Source: Stemphylium vesicarium (lineage: Eukaryota > Ascomycota > Dothideomycetes > Pleosporales > Pleosporaceae). From it: DNA of 10,696 nt. The stretch covers positions 1 through 10,696 of the forward strand of contig QXCR01000389.1 of assembly GCA_004380135.1 (NCBI GenBank), written 5' to 3'. The notes beneath the pieces were generated by a model. It had not been told where the DNA came from and did no database searches. It was given only the letters and a program-made list of their open reading frames with translations. Position numbers and translations under genes: made by a program. Positions 8,560 through 10,696 of the stretch are shown piece after piece. Position 1 is the first letter of the stretch, and every line of letters starts with the position of its first letter.

Positions 8560-9032
8560 ACATTTATGGAGGTTAGTGCAAGTAGTGCGCATGCAGGAAG
8601 AATTGAAGGATTGAACTGAGGTTGTATTGTGTGAGGCTACAAACAGAATATGTAGGTTGGTGACAGCAAACAGCGCTAGTCCTAGATAGGCATAGCTCGC
8701 TAAGGTGAGTAGCCGCGAGGAGGTGAAGAGGAGGAGCAGTAGAGACCCCAAACCGTGACAACATTTCATTCTCACCGTCAACCTCGGTTGTCCTCTAAGG
8801 CATTTATTCCTTTCATGGTTCTTGATGAGGTTGAAAGCTTGTTGGCCATATGCCAAGCGTTGTTTGGCTAGTTCCGTTTCACCTGGATCATTCGTTTCCC
8901 TATTTTTTCACGCTCTAACCACATTGAAGCTTTCTTCGTTTCTTGGCCGTTTCTTGACAGTTGCTTGTGCACAGACCTAATTCCTTCAGACCATAGCCTT
9001 GCAAGCTGCGGATATCGCCTGAAAGGGTCAAA
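8551..9032 (-). pseudogene. Decayed basic, coiled-coil-like gene split by a solo LTR
   Basis: The minus strand from 9032 to about 8880 encodes a clearly protein-like stretch (FDPFRRYPQLARLW, then QLSRNGQETKKASMWLEREK). It stops with TAG near 8870, while the next frame continues with ELAKQRLAYGQQAFNLI and LRGQPRLTVRMK up to 8761, so a one-base indel separates them. At 8760 the solo LTR interrupts it. Beyond the LTR the frame goes on for two codons and meets TAG at 8553-8551. The piece is rich in Lys, Arg, Glu and Gln. A possible acceptor (TACGTAG) just before 9032 suggests this was an internal or last exon. I do not recognise the family; a transposase tail or a host gene are both possible. Confidence 0.5.
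8566..8760 (-). repeat. Solo LTR with ACATTT flanks
   Basis: On the minus strand it starts TGTCACGG and its 3' end reads AACCTCCA(T), homologous to the LTR at 4783-4981 at both ends. ACATTT occurs immediately on both sides (8560-8565 and 8761-8766), a 5-6 bp target duplication. No polypurine tract or internal sequence adjoins it, so it is a solo LTR. It lies about 200 bases upstream of the F-box-like gene's start and inside the decayed gene, whose frame it happens to preserve because the insertion with its duplication is 201 bases. Confidence 0.7.
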
Positions 9033-9377
9033 CTACGTACAGCATGGTAACATCGTTCCCAGGTAACAGTCGTTTATGTCTTGGGGACCCGGATATGACG
9101 GGAGGCTCAACTCGCGAAGGGTCAGCCCCGAAAAAAAAACGCATGTTCCTCGTACCTGCAGCAATGTGGCAAAGACAAAGTCTAAGCTTAACCTGTTTAG
9201 AACTGTATGCCAACGCCAATCAGAAACGCAGGAGCCTTAAACTTGCCACACTGACACATATTCGTGCGGTACCATAGCATGGAACGACAATGTTGATGCC
9301 ATCCTGGACTGCGCGATACAGGGTTGAAATGGGTTAGTAGGTTCTCAAGTAAATGCGCGCTACGGGGAGGAAGAGTA
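9033..9377. other. No gene recognised
   Basis: Short overlapping open frames occur on both strands at 9028-9277, but none has a motif, a sensible start context or splice sites I can support. The stretch separates the decayed minus-strand gene from the plus-strand secreted-protein gene. Confidence 0.4.
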
Positions 9378-9445
9378 GGAAAAGCCGCTAGACTTGTAGA
9401 CTGGAGGACAGGGAAAAGTCGTTAGATTTGTGGAGTGAAGACTAG
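9378..9445. repeat. Two imperfect tandem copies of a 34-bp unit
   Basis: GGAAAAGCCGCTAGACTTGT is followed 34 bases later by GGAAAAGTCGTTAGATTTGT. The first three differences are C-to-T. It lies about 135-200 bases upstream of the next gene's start codon. Confidence 0.6.
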
Positions 9446-9511
9446 AGTCCTGGCATGAGCGGAACAGCAGTAGTACCACATGCTCAGGTGTACATAAAAC
9501 CAACATCTTCA

Positions 9512-9527
9512 TATATAGATGACGTCC
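9512..9527 (+). promoter_or_regulatory. TATA box and CRE-like site of the chitinase-like gene
   Basis: TATATAG at 9512-9518 is followed by TGACGTCC at 9520-9527, close to the TGACGTCA site bound by bZIP factors of the CREB/ATF type. The ATG lies about 60 bases downstream. Confidence 0.45.
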
Positions 9528-9579
9528 CTTCCACGGAAAGTTTTGTCCTTTCCTCAAGGCGACTGTACCAGAGTCGAAA

Positions 9580-9972
9580 ATGGCACGCTTCAAGACATCA
9601 GCGCGTCTTCTTGGACTCGCCTTCGTTGCCCTGCAGGGCGCTCTGGCGGCGAAAGCCCCAGACATCACCCACCAGTCCCCGGAGAACGCACCGCCCATTC
9701 CTTATCTCAACCTCATGGCCTTGTTCACAATGCCCCAGAATGCCAGCCACGATTCATCCGAAGAGTCAAGTCTCCTGCCCAACCTTTTTAATAAGAGGCA
9801 GCGCGAGGAGGATGCGAATGGAGGCCTCTTGTGCAAGAAAGGCCCCTGCCCCGACGGAAGGTGAGTTGTCACGCTTCAATCCTTGAAAAAGTAAGGAGCG
9901 CTTAGAAAGGAGTTGTTTCTAACTATACTAGTTGCTGTGGCCCTGCGGGAGTATGTGGTTATGGTAAGGATT
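9580..9972 (+). CDS. 5' part of a secreted chitin-binding protein, probably GH18 chitinase
   Basis: Exon 1 is 9580-9860; the intron 9861-9931 has GTGAGT, a CTAAC branch point at 9919-9923 and TAG; exon 2 runs from 9932 until the LTR begins. The ATG has AAA before it. Residues 1-23 are a signal peptide, followed by a Pro- and Asn-rich stretch and a dibasic LysArg at 72-73 that could be a Kex2 site. Residues 85-107 (LCKKGPCPDG, then SCCGPAGVCGYG) match the first half of a type-1 chitin-binding domain, with cysteines at 85, 90, 95, 96 and 102. This leader and domain order recalls fungal GH18 chitinases of the large multi-domain (subgroup C) type. The rest of the chitin-binding domain and any catalytic domain are missing because the retroelement LTR starts at 9973. 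The frame reads Leu and then TAA inside the LTR, so the locus could now encode a 108-residue product. The chitinase identity is inferred from the N-terminus only. Confidence 0.65.
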
Positions 9973-10132
9973 TGTAACTGCGTGAGCAGTGTCGAGTTAG
10001 AGGCTGCGGATCAAAGATTGTATTGCTATCTGTTGTCGTGTTCTGATCTCTTTTTCTGTTTCCGGAGCTTCCGGCTTAGAGGTAGGTGCCTGCTACAATA
10101 GCAAATCATGTGACCCTAGTCACGTGGTTACA
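9973..10132 (-). repeat. 3' LTR (160 bp), right copy
   Basis: It is the reverse complement of 137-298, with TGTAAC..GTTACA ends, and differs only by a missing AC dinucleotide. The polypurine tract at 10133-10145 marks it as a 3' LTR on the minus strand. It interrupts exon 2 of the chitinase-like gene, and the bases before it (GGATT) should be one copy of the target duplication. Confidence 0.85.
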
Positions 10133-10576
10133 CACCCCCTTAGCTAAGGTGCCAACCAAAGCTGACCTCCCTAATAAATCTATAATCGTTGCACTATAAT
10201 CCTGCCTTATACTATCCTAATACTAGTAAGCTAAGCTCGCTAGATTAGGGTTATTAGGTCCTACGGGCTCTAGTAGACAGTTTTCGACGTCTCTTAGTTT
10301 AAGCTACTAAATAAACTTAGTATACTTCTAGCGTACGAGGATCTTAGTAAGTCTATTAGCTAGCATAAGGTTAGTTAGCTTCTACTAAACTAATACTCTG
10401 TTATACGGGGTTCGGCGATACTTCTCTGTCCTGGTCCGTACTAAGGCAGGCGAGGTATTGTATGGCGGTAGGCCCGTAGAGTTGTCTGGCGACTAAGTGG
10501 GATAGTAGGTATTCGGTAAAGACAATTCAATTCTATATGAGCGATAGAATAACTAGTTGGCAATCTGGGTAAGAGA
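10133..10576 (-). mobile_element. Internal end of right retroelement copy, RIP-damaged
   Basis: 10133-10270 matches 136-1 inverted. Relative to the left copy it carries 13 C-to-T or G-to-A changes, 12 of them CpA to TpA (or the complement). From 10270 to about 10430 the sequence stays rich in TpA and poor in CpA. From about 10440 the composition is less biased. No open frame of use remains. The segment ends at a TGTAAC/GTTACA boundary at 10577, which may be the start of another LTR. Confidence 0.65.
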
Positions 10577-10696
10577 TGTAACTATGAGAGTTGACCACAA
10601 CGAGAGAAACAATGAAACCTTTCCATCCTTATATCCTCATCGTAGTCGGTCCTGGCATCATGCCCAGGTCCTGGAGTCACTGACTCCTCCTTGTTC
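10577..10696 (-). repeat. Possible 5' LTR, different from the 3' LTR
   Basis: Read on the minus strand this stretch has a TATA-like GATATAAGG (10628-10636), then a leader ending in ATAGTTACA exactly at 10577, as a 5' LTR would. It contains two inverted repeats, GGAGTCA-C-TGACTCC (10673-10687) and CCTGG..CCAGG near 10651-10668. Its sequence is not that of the LTR at 9973-10132, so it would be a different family or a nested element. Its outer end lies off the window. Confidence 0.35.

Noticed and set aside
9360..9698. Open frame of 112 codons, minus strand, and other plus-strand frames at 9455-9886
   Set aside because: They overlap the promoter and exon 1 of the chitinase-like gene, which has signal peptide, splice sites and domain match in its favour.

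Overview
The window looks like a transposon-rich accessory stretch of a filamentous ascomycete (Pezizomycotina, perhaps a dothideomycete; the class is a guess). Reasons: short introns of 48-71 nt with GT..AG ends and CTAAC-like branch points, a CFEM-containing PTH11-type receptor gene, a Tad-like LINE, several LTRs with TG..CA ends, and C-to-T/G-to-A decay in CpA/TpG context, the signature of repeat-induced point mutation (RIP).

Layout from left to right. 1-298 is the 3' end of an LTR retroelement (polypurine tract and LTR, + strand). 498-728 is a solo LTR with a 5-bp target duplication. 993-2474 (-) is an intact four-exon gene for a CFEM seven-helix receptor (443 aa). 2798-3538 (-) is an unidentified decayed coding stretch. 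3857-4780 (-) is a frameshifted relic of a highly reducing polyketide synthase, cut off at an LTR (4783-4981, -). About 5043-7139 (+) is a Tad-like LINE kept in one frame but full of TAA/TAG stops, ending in A19. 7212-8357 (-) is an intact F-box-like gene. 8551-9032 (-) is a decayed gene with a solo LTR inside it. 9580-9972 (+) is the 5' part of a secreted chitin-binding protein, probably a GH18 chitinase. It is cut at base 9972 by the LTR of a second copy of the left-end element, which lies in the opposite orientation (9973 to past 10270).

Only the receptor and the F-box-like gene appear intact. There is no operon-like logic. The common theme is retroelement insertion and RIP-type decay around surface, secreted and secondary-metabolite genes, with two inverted copies of one retroelement bracketing about 9.7 kb. 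I see no tRNA, rRNA or CRISPR. Family calls come from recognising motifs by eye, not from searches.
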